A stretch of DNA of 64,000 bases, taken from NCBI GenBank assembly GCA_020466095.1, contig CM035808.1, positions 80,578,779 to 80,642,778 on the forward strand. The letters run 5' to 3'. This stretch comes from Chlorops oryzae. Its lineage: Eukaryota > Arthropoda > Insecta > Diptera > Chloropidae. The notes beneath the pieces were generated by a model. The model was given only the letters and a program-made list of their open reading frames with translations. It was not told the origin of the DNA and did no database searches. Positions 1 to 9,093 of the stretch are shown here, one piece after another. Position 1 is the stretch's first letter. Every line of letters begins with the position of its first letter. Position numbers and translations under genes: made by a program.

Positions 1-341
1 GGGAACAACACGACTAACAAACCCGGAAGCACACCTGCATGCGTCAGCAGGCCCATGACACCGTTCCCGAAAAACAAATCACAGTCTGCAGAGCGCAGAC
101 TAAGGTTAAAATATTCAGAATAATTAGTATATAAGCTTTGTACTTTAAACTAAGAAAGCAGTTTCTAACAGTTGTTTATAGTCAAAAGTAGTGATAAGTA
201 TTTGTTACAGTTGTGAACAGTTGTTAAGATCGATAACGGATCTCTAATAAATAGCTATAATTATAAAACACTGAAGAGCGTTTCCTTTAGAATATTCGTT
301 CCGATAGGCAGGTGAAGGATTCCGGAAAAGTCCTTACAACA
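1..341 (+). repeat. Gypsy-A 5' LTR, 5' end cut by window edge
   Basis: This is the 3' part of a Ty3/gypsy long terminal repeat. The reverse complement of 54890-55434 matches it over most of its length: the gtgtcatgggcctgctgacg block, the AATAAA block and the terminal ...acaaca are shared. It ends ...ccttacaaca and is followed four bases later by a tRNA-Ser-type primer binding site, which fixes the LTR end and the plus orientation. A TATA-like box lies at 128-135 and an AATAAA signal at 246-251. The left end lies outside the window. Confidence 0.85.
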
Positions 342-345
342 TTAT

Positions 346-359
346 TGGCGCAGCCGGTT
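346..359 (+). promoter_or_regulatory. Primer binding site of Gypsy-A (tRNA-Ser type)
   Basis: TGGCGCAGCCGGT just inside the LTR is complementary to the 3' end (…CCGGCTGCGCCA) of insect tRNA-Ser. It would prime minus-strand DNA synthesis. Gypsy-B uses the same primer site at 8549. Confidence 0.75.
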
Positions 360-1393
360 TTAAACAACTACTCGAAGTAGTTGACGTCCTTCGTGTGCAA
401 CGTCGCATCCGCGAAAAATTCGTCCGCGAAGTATTGCATTGATAAGGACATTAAAAAGACTAATAGTCCATGGTATTCAATAAAATTCTTCGGCAAGAGT
501 AAGCCTTGTTGCTCTATAAAATGTTGCTAACTGTTGGATGTGTGTTCAGGCACTGCTAACAGTGCCCGGGAGTTGTGTTCAGGCACCGAGGGTATTACTA
601 TATTTACAGAGCGCATGGATTTCTATGTTTGGAGAGTAAAGAATCTTTGGAAAATTATCTTTAAATGGATATTTGTTGTAATATAAAGTAAAACGTCCTT
701 TTCGTCACGGAAAAAATTATCCTCGAAAAATAATTCGCGAAAAATTAACCGCGAAAAATTATCCGCGAAATAACATTTTCATCAAAGCCGCTGCATCGAA
801 AATATAATTTAATGATCACAAGCACGATGAATATTCACAGGAAAATTCATTAAGTCCTTCGTTGACACAGTATTGGATTTATAATTCTACTAGCACAGGC
901 ATGATGGAGCTGAAGACTGTAGAAAACTGAGAGCAAGCAGAAAAAAAGGGTACATATAACATCAGATACGCAAAGAAAATATGGTGAGTATAAAAACAAA
1001 AAAACCATTTTTCTTTTCTTCGCCCACAGTCTTTGCTGTTAGCAATGAGTTTTATAATTTTGGTTAGATGCACTTGGATATTGTATATTCGCGTCCAAAA
1101 ATCACAATAATTTTTGCTCAGTTGTTTACACATATTTCAGAAAAAATGAGTAACTTTAAGAATAAACGGCATAAATTTAAAAAACTCTTTTGCAATCACA
1201 GTCAAAATGTGGTACGAAGCGAAAAGCCACTTTTCATATCAATATCAGCGCTAATTTAAATATTTTCAAGTCGAACTAATAAAAAAAATGTCATTCCTTA
1301 AGAATGTAAACAGGGGTAAGATCTTCTTTGAAGATTAAGATAGGCCCGGGATATATAAAAGAGTAAAAAATATAGAAAAAAAAAAAGGAAAAT
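360..1393 (+). other. Gypsy-A leader / decayed gag region, no gene recognised
   Basis: About 1 kb of AT-rich sequence follows the primer site. By position it should hold the leader and the start of gag. The frames present are short, and I find no capsid or zinc-knuckle signature on either strand. A short array of a CGCGAAAAATTA-like unit lies at 717-775. Confidence 0.5.
717..775 (+). repeat. Short tandem array of a (T)CGCGAAAAATTA-like unit
   Basis: Four or five degenerate copies of a 12-15 bp unit (tcgaaaaataat, tcgcgaaaaatta, ccgcgaaaaatta, ccgcgaaata) lie in the Gypsy-A leader. Related copies occur at 411-437. The function is unknown. Confidence 0.6.
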
Positions 1394-2110
1394 TTGTTAA
1401 AAATTAAGAAAGATTTTCGAATCGAAGATGAAATTAACTTAGTGTCTGTAAATAAATTAAAGAATATTGAAAGTAAAAAAGAAAATTTATTGAAGTACAG
1501 GCAAAGAAGGAACTTGTATGAAAAGGAAAGGGCTTACAAGTATAAGCCTCCATCAAAACCAGATGACAAAGTAAATCTAATAACTTATTTTCATTCCCAA
1601 AATATTGAATTATTAAATGAGAAAAATTTAGAAAGACAAGACATTCAAGATGATGAATGCAGTAAAGGCGAAGATGAAACCAGCGTCTTTTTGATAGGTT
1701 TCCATGATAAATTTATTTACTATCTTTATAAAACAGATAACCGTTTGGATTTTGTCGGTTTCACGAATGTAACAGAAGACAAGAAGTAGTATTCAGGCTT
1801 AGAAAACTCAATAATCTTGAGACAATGCTCAATACGGACGAATCAGATTCAATGTCATACGTCGCATTAAGTCCGTTAGTTGACGCTAGAGGTGATACAG
1901 AAATTATTTTACAAAGAAAAACAATGGAATTACATTTAAATAGAAAATTGAGTAAGTCAGAGTCAACTAAGAAGAAAAGGCTGCTCAAAGACCCAAACCA
2001 AAAGCACTTAGACAGTTCAACAAATTCTTTAACCATAGATGAGGGATGTCGATCAGATAATGCATTTATAGTACTTCCATGTGGACAAGCTAAAAATGAT
2101 ATATTAATAT
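1394..2110 (+). pseudogene. Gypsy-A decayed coding region upstream of the protease
   Basis: Two open stretches lie here in different frames: 1394-1789 (131 codons, opens at TTG) and 1825 to about 2106. Both are lysine- and glutamate-rich. The only recognisable piece is at the end: residues LPCGQAKNDI just before 2106 correspond in position and sequence to the IPCNQAINGS that precedes the protease of Gypsy-B. This region is therefore probably the gag/pol junction of Gypsy-A, frameshifted at about 1790-1825 and then cut by the MITE at 2111. I do not recognise the upstream part and infer its role only from position. Confidence 0.45.
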
Positions 2111-2516
2111 GGTTTCCAGACTATTGCGTTAAACTGAATTTAGTACCTTAAGTAGACTTTAATAGTGAGTTTAAACTGAGTTTAGGGTATTTAAAATCAG
2201 AAATAAACTCATGAGTTTAGGCATTCGTTGCTGCTATAATGAATTTTCGTTTGTTTTAATAATAAAAGTTTAAAAAAATATCTTACTCCCCAATCAATCT
2301 TGTTTGCGCCCGGATTCGAACCTCAGCCTTTCGGGTGCCAGGGCGGAGGCCTATCCACTATACCACGATATCTTTTCGATCAATCAAAGCGAACATCTAA
2401 TTTAAGTTCGAACAGGCGTGTGAGCTCGTAAACACAGAATTTACAGTATGAAAGGGTATTTTCTAAATTCAACTTAAGGAGCTAAATTCAGATTTTAAGT
2501 TGACAGTCTGGAAGTC
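2111..2516. mobile_element. 406-bp MITE with imperfect terminal inverted repeats
   Basis: The left end GGTTTCCAGACTATTGCG and the reverse complement of the right end, GACTTCCAGACTGTCAAC, form imperfect inverted repeats. With small gaps they extend about 45 bp, to a shared CTGAATTTAG...CCTTAAG block. ATAT flanks both sides (2107-2110 and 2517-2520) as the likely target duplication. The Gypsy-A protease homology resumes immediately to the right, which shows that this is an insertion. It has no coding capacity, so it would depend on a transposase supplied elsewhere. The superfamily is not clear to me. Confidence 0.65.
2304..2372 (-). other. tRNA-like module (pol III A and B boxes) inside the MITE
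   Basis: On the minus strand there is TGGTATAGTGG (A-box-like, 2355-2365) followed by GGTTCGAATCC (perfect B box, 2312-2322). Spacing is tRNA-like, and a T7 run (2272-2278) lies downstream as a possible pol III terminator. The T stem has mismatches, and the acceptor and anticodon stems do not pair convincingly. This is therefore a tRNA relic or a SINE-type head, not a working tRNA gene. Confidence 0.5.
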
Positions 2517-2520
2517 ATAT

Positions 2521-3134
2521 AACTCTGCTTATCGATACAGAGGCAGACACTAGTTTGCTCAAATGTGAAGTTTCAAAATAAGAAGTTGAGGTTGAGACGT
2601 CAGAGGTTAAGCAATTAGGGGGAGCATTTGGTGGTAGTATTAGTACAGAGGGAGCTGTAAGGATATCTCACCAAGATAACAAAGCATTAAATTTTAATAT
2701 TCACTTACTTCCATTTGGTAGCAAAATACCAGCAGACGGACTTTTCGGTAGAGGTGAACTGTGGACCCGTTCGGTTACGAATGGAGTAAATAAGACGATT
2801 TCATTTTTTTGCAAATAGCAAGGAAATCGCAAGATAACCACTTTGTTCAGAGCAATCGACTAAAAGGATATGCGTAGTTGAGTCAATTACTATAAACGCT
2901 AGAACTTCAAAAGTCATTCCAATAAAATTTAGTATCAAATCAGGAGATAGAGTAGTCGTAAGTAAGAAATTTTACAAGGAGTGTACGTTGGAAACGTAAT
3001 AACAAGAGTTAAAAATGCAAAGGGATTTGTACCAATTCTGAATGCAAGCAGAAAAAATGTAAAATTTGGACAGCTAAAGGAGCTAAATTACACTCTTCTT
3101 AGAGATTATGAAGATCTAGAGAAAACAGGGATAC
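2521..3134 (+). pseudogene. Gypsy-A protease and connector region, decayed
   Basis: The translation shows a retropepsin-like core LLIDTEADTSLLK (active-site D-T-E where D-S/T-G is usual). A block GGAFGG and then IPADGLFGRGELW follow, matching ADGLLGRDMLW of Gypsy-B pol. Further on, the connector residues KGFVPILNAS...LNYTLLRDYEDLE match GVGFVTVLNAS and LKYSLLKEYRTVN. Several stops and frame changes make it non-functional. The frame is cut at 3134 by the mdg1-like element and resumes at 7213. Confidence 0.8.
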
Positions 3135-3669
3135 TGTAATTAAATAAAACGTATCCTTTTTATATAAGTTTGAAATATTTATATTTTATTTATGAGTGAT
3201 CGGCAGTATACAGCGCGAGCCAGTATCAGCCCGATCACTTTGAAGATTCTTACACCAATTTATTATTCTAACAAACAATTCTTATTTTTATACTGAATTT
3301 CTATAGGGTCATGGATTGACTGGCCTTTGCTTTGTGACTCAATAGTCAAATATGCGAAAGAGGATCGCTAGAATCGGATGGCACATGTGCAAGCGATAAT
3401 CAAAATAGAAAAGGTCGCTGGACTCGGTTATGACAAAGAATGTCGTTAGTTTGAACTAATAGTGTGAGGTCGCAATGCACTTGCATTGGACGAAAGTGTA
3501 TAGTTACGGCGTCTGCTGGAATGCCGAAATTGGATTTAGAAATATGTAGATATGAGTTGTGTTCGTTTGTGTTAAGGGCGTATTAAAACAAGGTAACACT
3601 TGAATGCCTTAAGGGTGTTTTAGAATGAGGCAACGTTTGAATGTTGCTTAGTAGCCTTTATCCATGAGA
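3135..3669 (-). repeat. 3' LTR of the mdg1-like element
   Basis: Direct repeat of 6674-7208. The single difference I see is at the outer edge (TCTCATGG here against TGTCATGG in the 5' LTR, minus-strand sense). Confidence 0.9.
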
Positions 3670-3684
3670 CCTTCCCTTTTTGGG
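3670..3684 (-). promoter_or_regulatory. Polypurine tract of the mdg1-like element
   Basis: Minus-strand AAAAAGGGAAGG directly abuts the 3' LTR start, as expected for the plus-strand DNA primer. Confidence 0.75.
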
Positions 3685-3699
3685 AAAAAAAATTCTTAG

Positions 3700-4051
3700 T
3701 TTGCGAGAGAATTTTTTTTTTTTTTTTTTTTTTTTTTTTGTGTATAGTTAAATTTATGTGGTATATATTGCTAACTTATATGTTTTTGGTTACCCGCGTA
3801 TGGGATTATAGATATTGGTGAAGTTTTGATTTATGGTATACAATGGTTAATTACAGTATATTTTTATTTTATATTTTAATATTTTCAATAAGTACTTATT
3901 TTGCTTATGCTAATTTATATATATTTGTATGTATAAGATTTGCCTGTTTTTTGAAGAAATTTTGAATTTACTTAAAATGATTTTTTTTTTTTTGAAATGA
4001 TGTAAGATGATTGATTAAAAATTGTTTTTTTTTTTTTCAGTTACATTTTAC
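3700..4051. other. AT-rich spacer with long T runs, no gene seen
   Basis: Non-coding 3' part of the mdg1-like element. It includes a T run of about 28 bases at 3711-3738 and further T runs at 3981-3991 and 4025-4037. Confidence 0.7.
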
Positions 4052-4414
4052 TTAAATATCGTCTTCGAATGTTGTACCCCATTTTTTAATATATTCTGCT
4101 ATAGTGATCATTTTCATAGGGCCTACTTGATCGACTATCTTTTCTAATAAGTGGTTGTAAGGGTCTAAATATGTTGTTTTCTGTTTTATGGTACGGTCAA
4201 GAGATGTTCTCTGAAAAGCATTGTCATTGCAATTGTACGTTACTTCGGGGTTCTTATAGGTTTTTTCTTTGATATTTCGAATTTTAATAGTTGCTTTTTG
4301 ATGCAAAACTTTTCCCTGTGTATCATTTGAATTTTTCAATTTTTCTAATTTAAGAATATTTTCCCCCTTGCTTTCCGTTGTCGCATGTAATTCATTGCTT
4401 TTGAGATTCCTCAT
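4052..4414 (-). CDS. Small ORF downstream of gag in the mdg1-like element, function unknown
   Basis: A 120-codon frame begins 18 bases after the gag stop, on the same strand but in another frame. The product is lysine- and asparagine-rich, without motifs I recognise. I see no protease, RT or integrase signature. It may be a frameshifted extension of gag, the relic of a deleted pol, or a small accessory ORF. Because the element is recent, the frame could still be expressed, but nothing in the sequence proves that it is. Confidence 0.4.
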   Translation of the reverse strand: MRNLKSNELHATTESKGENILKLEKLKNSNDTQGKVLHQKATIKIRNIKEKTYKNPEVTYNCNDNAFQRTSLDRTIKQKTTYLDPYNHLLEKIVDQVGPMKMITIAEYIKKWGTTFEDDI

Positions 4415-4432
4415 TGTATCGAACTTTCCGTC

Positions 4433-5647
4433 TCAATTTTCAAAAGGTCGATGTTTTTGTTCAATATTTATTTTGAGTTCTTTATTTTTCTTTGAAATAT
4501 GTATTTTCGATGCCATATTTTTCATTTCTTCTTCATTTTTCTTTGTTTTCAGTTCATGATTTTCATTTTGAAGTAATGATAATTGATTTTTTAACTGAAC
4601 GATTTTCTCATTTGACTCTTTTTTGGACGAATTTATATCTCTTTTCATGGTTGCGAATTTCTTTTTAAAATTCTTTTTCAATTCTTTGATTTTTATTGAC
4701 ATATCCATAATTTTATCTTTTAAATTTTCTTGTTCAGATTTTGATTTTTCCAATTCTTGGTTCGCCTGTTTTTCATACTCGAGTGACAAAATGTTCTCTT
4801 GGTTCTTTTTCTCTAGCAGTTCTTGCCTATCAGCGATTTTAAGCGACGGTCTCCTCAATTCAATGGCACTTATGTCGATTTTCTGACTCATGGTTTCATT
4901 TCGGTAGTTGTTGTAATAATTGTTACTATTTCTGTTATAACCGTTGCTGACATTGTTTGTATGTTGGTGGTTATAGTTATTGTTCCCGTATCTGTAGTTC
5001 GAGTTACGATTTCTATTATATCCTCGATATGAACTCTGATCTCGATTAAAAGAATTATTTCGGCCTCTGTTTCTGCCGGAAGATTGTTGTCTGTTTATAT
5101 AATTTATTTGAATCGTTCCTGTGCTTTCAGAACCTAACTCAACAAATTTACTTATTGCTTCACTAACTGACCCAAAGTGGCTTGCTCGCATCAGCATTTT
5201 TACTTCGTCTGATTTTGCATTTGTTTTAATTGCTTTGACTGCCGAATATGCTGTGTATTGTTTTGCAAGCGCCGGCGTCAAACCGTCTGAAATATATGCG
5301 CTTTCGAGCTGTGCAGCTAGGGTTTCTATTTCTTTTGCAAAGTCGTGGTCAGATTTTTGTTGTTGTTTTATGCTGATCATTCTTGTTGCAATCGAGTGTG
5401 CTGGCTCATGTTTCACATTTTGTTTTAATATGTTTTTTATTGCAATTATAGTATTTTCATTTGTTATCAGTCTGCCAACGTTTTGTGTTAATTTTGTTTT
5501 TATTAATAAAATTGCAATAGCTTCATGTTCGCCTTTGATGGTGTCAAGTAAATCTAGTGCATTAATGAATTTATTCAGGTTTTCGATTTTTCCATCGAAT
5601 TCTGGTAATAGCTCTACAGCTGTGTTTATGAAGTCAATTGGTGTCAT
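4433..5647 (-). CDS. gag: Gag protein of the mdg1-like element
   Basis: This is a 404-residue uninterrupted ORF with an ATG start and the first gene after the 5' LTR and leader. The N-terminal half carries a block ELLPEFDGKIENLNKF followed by LLDTIKGEHE, which I recognise as typical of Gag proteins of the mdg1/412/blood group of gypsy elements; these form the virus-like particle. Residues about 185-250 are strongly Asn/Arg/Tyr-rich (RGRNNS, NYRYGNNNYN), a likely RNA-binding segment in place of CCHC knuckles. Residues about 260-400 form a long Lys/Glu-rich heptad-like coiled coil. No pol follows. The ORF is intact while all enzymatic genes are absent, which suggests the Gag still matters to the element's spread or was simply intact at a recent transposition. 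Confidence 0.85.
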   Translation of the reverse strand: MTPIDFINTAVELLPEFDGKIENLNKFINALDLLDTIKGEHEAIAILLIKTKLTQNVGRLITNENTIIAIKNILKQNVKHEPAHSIATRMISIKQQQKSDHDFAKEIETLAAQLESAYISDGLTPALAKQYTAYSAVKAIKTNAKSDEVKMLMRASHFGSVSEAISKFVELGSESTGTIQINYINRQQSSGRNRGRNNSFNRDQSSYRGYNRNRNSNYRYGNNNYNHQHTNNVSNGYNRNSNNYYNNYRNETMSQKIDISAIELRRPSLKIADRQELLEKKNQENILSLEYEKQANQELEKSKSEQENLKDKIMDMSIKIKELKKNFKKKFATMKRDINSSKKESNEKIVQLKNQLSLLQNENHELKTKKNEEEMKNMASKIHISKKNKELKINIEQKHRPFEN

Positions 5648-6620
5648 TTTGTTTGTTTTGGTCTTTTTTCTAAGTCAGAATATGTATGTTTCGAAAAGGA
5701 ATAAGTAATTTGATTTTTAGATTATTAATAAGTAAATACTTGTAAAAATATTGTTGCACATTTTTTTTTTTGTATAATAATTTTTTTTTCATAATTAAAA
5801 AAATTTAAGTATGTACTTTCATTGACGAATAGATTATGCTCTATTTTGGGTGGCAAAATAAAATTCGTTTAATTCAAAAATGATTTAGTTTTAAAGTTAA
5901 AATGAGAATTAACATTTAATATTTATTTAAATTTTTAATTGGTGCTAAAAAAAAAATTTAAGTTGATTGAATATATATATATATAGGTGACTTAGCTGTT
6001 CACTCGTGGCTTGTATAGATGGAGAGATGTTTGCGTTGCCGGGCGTTGCTAGTGCTGCCACGGTTGATGGTTTCTACTGTGCCGGGCGTTGCTAGTGCTG
6101 CCACGGTTGATGCGTTACAGATGATTTCGGTTGATGCGTTATATATGATTTTTGTTGCTGATAAATTGTTAAAGCTGTCCCCCATGCTCAATCGTTGCTG
6201 GGTGTTGGGCCTCAGGCTGGGAGGCACTCTTCTCATATATTTTTTAAGTTTGATTGACGTCCCTTAAAGTTGTATTAGTCCTTAGATGTGTTGAGAAGTT
6301 ATGAATTGTTAACTTTTTCTCAATTAATTGTGTATTTTTTTTTGGTTTACATAACCACAAGCCGTTCAAGCACTAAAGAATTTTGTTTTTTCGTTGTCAA
6401 TCAAAATTAAATGTTTTTTTTTTTTTTTTTTTGTAAGATTTGAGCAAAATATTTATGCTTGAAAGTTTTATATAAAATTTTATTTTTCGACAGTTATTTT
6501 AAAAAATATAATATATATATTTTTTTTCGCACTTTGTCTTTTTCTTCTTCTTTTTACGCATTTTCACCATTTTCACTTTCACATTTTTATTTTTTATAAT
6601 TTTTCCGCGCCAGGGTTCGC
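5648..6620 (-). other. Leader of the mdg1-like element, no gene seen
   Basis: AT-rich untranslated region between primer site and gag. It contains a TA microsatellite near 5972-5984, a duplicated GC-rich unit (6033-6112) and T runs (for example 6413-6432). Frames crossing it are short. Confidence 0.7.
6033..6112. repeat. Tandem repeat in the mdg1-like leader
   Basis: A unit containing GCCGGGCGTTGCTAGTGCTG followed by CCACGGTTGATG occurs twice (about 6039-6070 and 6081-6112), separated by a short spacer. GGTTGATGCGTTA-type half units follow up to about 6150. The GC content is well above that of the surroundings. Confidence 0.75.
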
Positions 6621-6688
6621 GTATGGCCAAGGATCGCCATGTAATTAAATAAAAGTATGGGCAAGGATCGCCATGTAATTAAATAAAA
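6621..6688 (-). repeat. 34-bp tandem duplication spanning the LTR end and primer binding site
   Basis: Unit 6621-6654 and unit 6655-6688 differ at one base. Each contains the primer site (minus-strand TGGCGATCCTTG, matching the 3' end of tRNA-Arg over TGGCGATCCT) and the terminal 15 bases of the LTR. The copy next to the LTR (6660-6673) is in the canonical position. Confidence 0.85.
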
Positions 6689-7208
6689 CGTATCCTTTTT
6701 ATATAAGTTTGAAATATTTATATTTTATTTATGAGTGATCGGCAGTATACAGCGCGAGCCAGTATCAGCCCGATCACTTTGAAGATTCTTACACCAATTT
6801 ATTATTCTAACAAACAATTCTTATTTTTATACTGAATTTCTATAGGGTCATGGATTGACTGGCCTTTGCTTTGTGACTCAATAGTCAAATATGCGAAAGA
6901 GGATCGCTAGAATCGGATGGCACATGTGCAAGCGATAATCAAAATAGAAAAGGTCGCTGGACTCGGTTATGACAAAGAATGTCGTTAGTTTGAACTAATA
7001 GTGTGAGGTCGCAATGCACTTGCATTGGACGAAAGTGTATAGTTACGGCGTCTGCTGGAATGCCGAAATTGGATTTAGAAATATGTAGATATGAGTTGTG
7101 TTCGTTTGTGTTAAGGGCGTATTAAAACAAGGTAACACTTGAATGCCTTAAGGGTGTTTTAGAATGAGGCAACGTTTGAATGTTGCTTAGTAGCCTTTAT
7201 CCATGACA
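6674..7208 (-). repeat. 5' LTR of the mdg1-like element
   Basis: Direct repeat of 3135-3669, apparently identical except at the edge base. It runs TGTCATGG...AATTACA in minus-strand sense and is followed by ATAC on the outer flank. Confidence 0.9.
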
Positions 7209-7212
7209 ATAC

Positions 7213-7542
7213 ATTTTATCAAAAATTATGACAAAATAATTTATCGTTTTCAATTGATCATGCAAACAGTACGTTAAGATAATAATTTAAACGAAGAAGA
7301 GTTAAAATCTATTAAGACCATATTCCGAGAATATTCTGATATTTTTCACTTGAGTGAGGATAAGCTTTCATATACGACAGTTCTTAAACACGAAATTGCA
7401 ACAGAGCCTGGGCAGCTACCAGTTAATATTAGCCAATATAGACTACCAGAGGTGCATAAAACAGAAATAACCTCACATAATGATAAAATGTTCAAAGATG
7501 GCATTATTTCTCCAAACAAGTCACCATGGAATTCTTTAATAT
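7213..7542 (+). pseudogene. Gypsy-A pol, start of reverse transcriptase (left of Gypsy-B)
   Basis: From about 7275 the translation follows Gypsy-B pol: LNEEELKSIKTIFREYSDIF, then KLSYTTVLKHEIAT, YRLPEVHKTEI and SPNKSPWNSLIL (the conserved region just before the RT palm). The coding sequence stops at 7542, inside ...NSLILL, where Gypsy-B is inserted, and it resumes in the same sense at 17950 with VAKKAGADGKK. Bases before 7275 are AT-rich and degraded. Confidence 0.9.
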
Positions 7543-8544
7543 TGTTGTGAGTCAAAACCGTCACGTCACACGCTAACGTATCGCTGCCAGCTCTATCGTC
7601 AACGGCACGCTATCAGCGCTAAGCCAAAAGCAGTGCAATAAATAATGCATCGTAAACAAATGCAACGGCACCGTTTGAGCTCGAAACCTAACACCTCGAA
7701 CAACAACAGCACGAGCGAGCATGAAATCGAACGCCTCAACAAAGCAACAACGGTCGGCGCTCGAAGTCATAAAAAGAGACACTGTTACTGGAGACGGCAA
7801 CAACAACCACAGGGTCTTGTAATGACAAACAGACCGTCGATATCAATGTCAACCGAGAATCGATCGTTCAAGGCCATCGATCGAAAGGGAAAGCAGGCAG
7901 ACGAAAGGAGAAAGAACACGAGCCGCCGAGTCAGCATGTGGACCACACACAAACAAGGGATGTTTGCGGCATGCGTTTGCTTGTTCGTATTGCATTTCGT
8001 TATGTACGTCTTTTTGTGTGTGCACTTGGCTTGCATTAAACCGTACATATGTCGAATGGGTTTTGGAGTGATCGGCATGTTTAGCTGATTGTAAATACAT
8101 GGCACGACGAAAATAGAAGATAACGGCACTTATGCAATCGCCGGAAAAAAGCCGAAATGCAGAATAGACGGTGACCAAGGGACGCTTGCGGGGAGGTTAG
8201 CTGAGGAAGAAATCTATGACGCTAGCAACTATCGATATTGCGAACGGAGCAATATCGGACTATAAAAGCGAAGTTCGATTGACAAAATGGACTTATCATC
8301 GATTAGCATTCGAAGTATTAAGAAGATCTCAACTTTGGCGCACCTACTTACGAGCCAGGACGACAAAGTGTGGATCTCAGTGTTAGCTAGGGAATTAGGG
8401 CAGTAAAGTAAGATAGAGTAGAAATATTAAAAAGACTTTAATAAATATATAAAGAATTGCAACGAGAAAAGAAGTGTTTTATTTGGAAAATACTGAATCC
8501 TTGTTGGCGTTCAAAGAGGTCCTTTCTCCCCAGTACACACAACA
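7543..8544 (+). repeat. Gypsy-B 5' LTR (1002 bp)
   Basis: It starts TGTTGTGAGTC and ends GTACACACAACA. A TATA box (tataaaag, 8261-8268) and an AATAAA signal (8450-8455) mark the U3 and R regions. Frames of 100-150 codons on both strands within the LTR also occur in the other LTR. I treat them as chance frames in a conserved regulatory sequence. Confidence 0.93.
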
Positions 8545-8548
8545 TTTA

Positions 8549-8562
8549 TGGCGCAGCCGGTA
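8549..8562 (+). promoter_or_regulatory. Primer binding site of Gypsy-B (tRNA-Ser type)
   Basis: TGGCGCAGCCGGTA lies four bases after the LTR and is complementary to the 3' end of tRNA-Ser. Confidence 0.8.
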
Positions 8563-9093
8563 TTCGACTAAGGATAGTCGGGAGGATACTACAATCCTGA
8601 AGTATAAAATTAATAAAATTAAAAAACTGAAAACAAAATTTTGGCAAGTGAGGGTCGAAATCGATATCGATTGCGAAAACTGAAGTCCTTTATTTAAATA
8701 AACCATTGAACAGGAACGACGTTTCATTCATTGGTGCCTGGGAGGAACGACTGTTTCCAAAAGGCGTTTTTACGTAAAAGACTAAAGTGTTCAATATCAT
8801 ACCGATATTTCTGTCGAGTCAAATTGCACTATAAACGCAATTTGGGAGCGATAGGGTGCCCAAAACAAAATTAACTTATAACAAAATTTGTAATAGTTAA
8901 CAAACAACGAATATAAAACTTCAGAGGAATAGCTAACAGAATAAGATGGTAAGTCCAAAAACAAAACTTTTATTACATACGCCTCACAGGCTTCACATCA
9001 ATTTAAAATTATAATCTTGAATTTTTGAAATTTGGAAATTTTGAGTTAAATTCAATTGTTATGCGCGGAATTTTCCGTTGGACAGAGTAATTT
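8563..9093 (+). other. Gypsy-B leader, no gene seen
   Basis: Untranslated region between primer site and gag ATG. No structure recognised beyond AT-rich sequence. Confidence 0.7.

Larger units (their letters stand above)
3135..7208 (-). mobile_element. mdg1/412-like LTR retrotransposon, gag-only (non-autonomous), inserted in Gypsy-A
   Basis: Two direct repeats of about 535 bp (3135-3669 and 6674-7208) bound a 3-kb interior. The element reads on the minus strand: 5' LTR at 6674-7208, tRNA-Arg-type primer site, gag, polypurine tract, 3' LTR. LTRs run TGTCATGG...AATTACA. ATAC lies on both outer flanks (3131-3134 and 7209-7212) as a 4-bp target duplication, and the Gypsy-A pol homology continues across it. 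No protease, RT, RNase H or integrase frame is present, so pol must come in trans. By eye the LTRs differ at one base, at the 3' LTR edge, which implies recent transposition. Confidence 0.9.

Noticed and set aside
2304..2372. A functional tRNA gene
   Set aside because: A and B boxes are good, but acceptor, anticodon and T stems do not pair. Kept only as a tRNA-like module.
7645..8178. Frames of 100-150 codons on both strands inside the Gypsy-B LTR, repeated in the other LTR
   Set aside because: They overlap each other on opposite strands, show no domain, and recur only because the LTR is duplicated.
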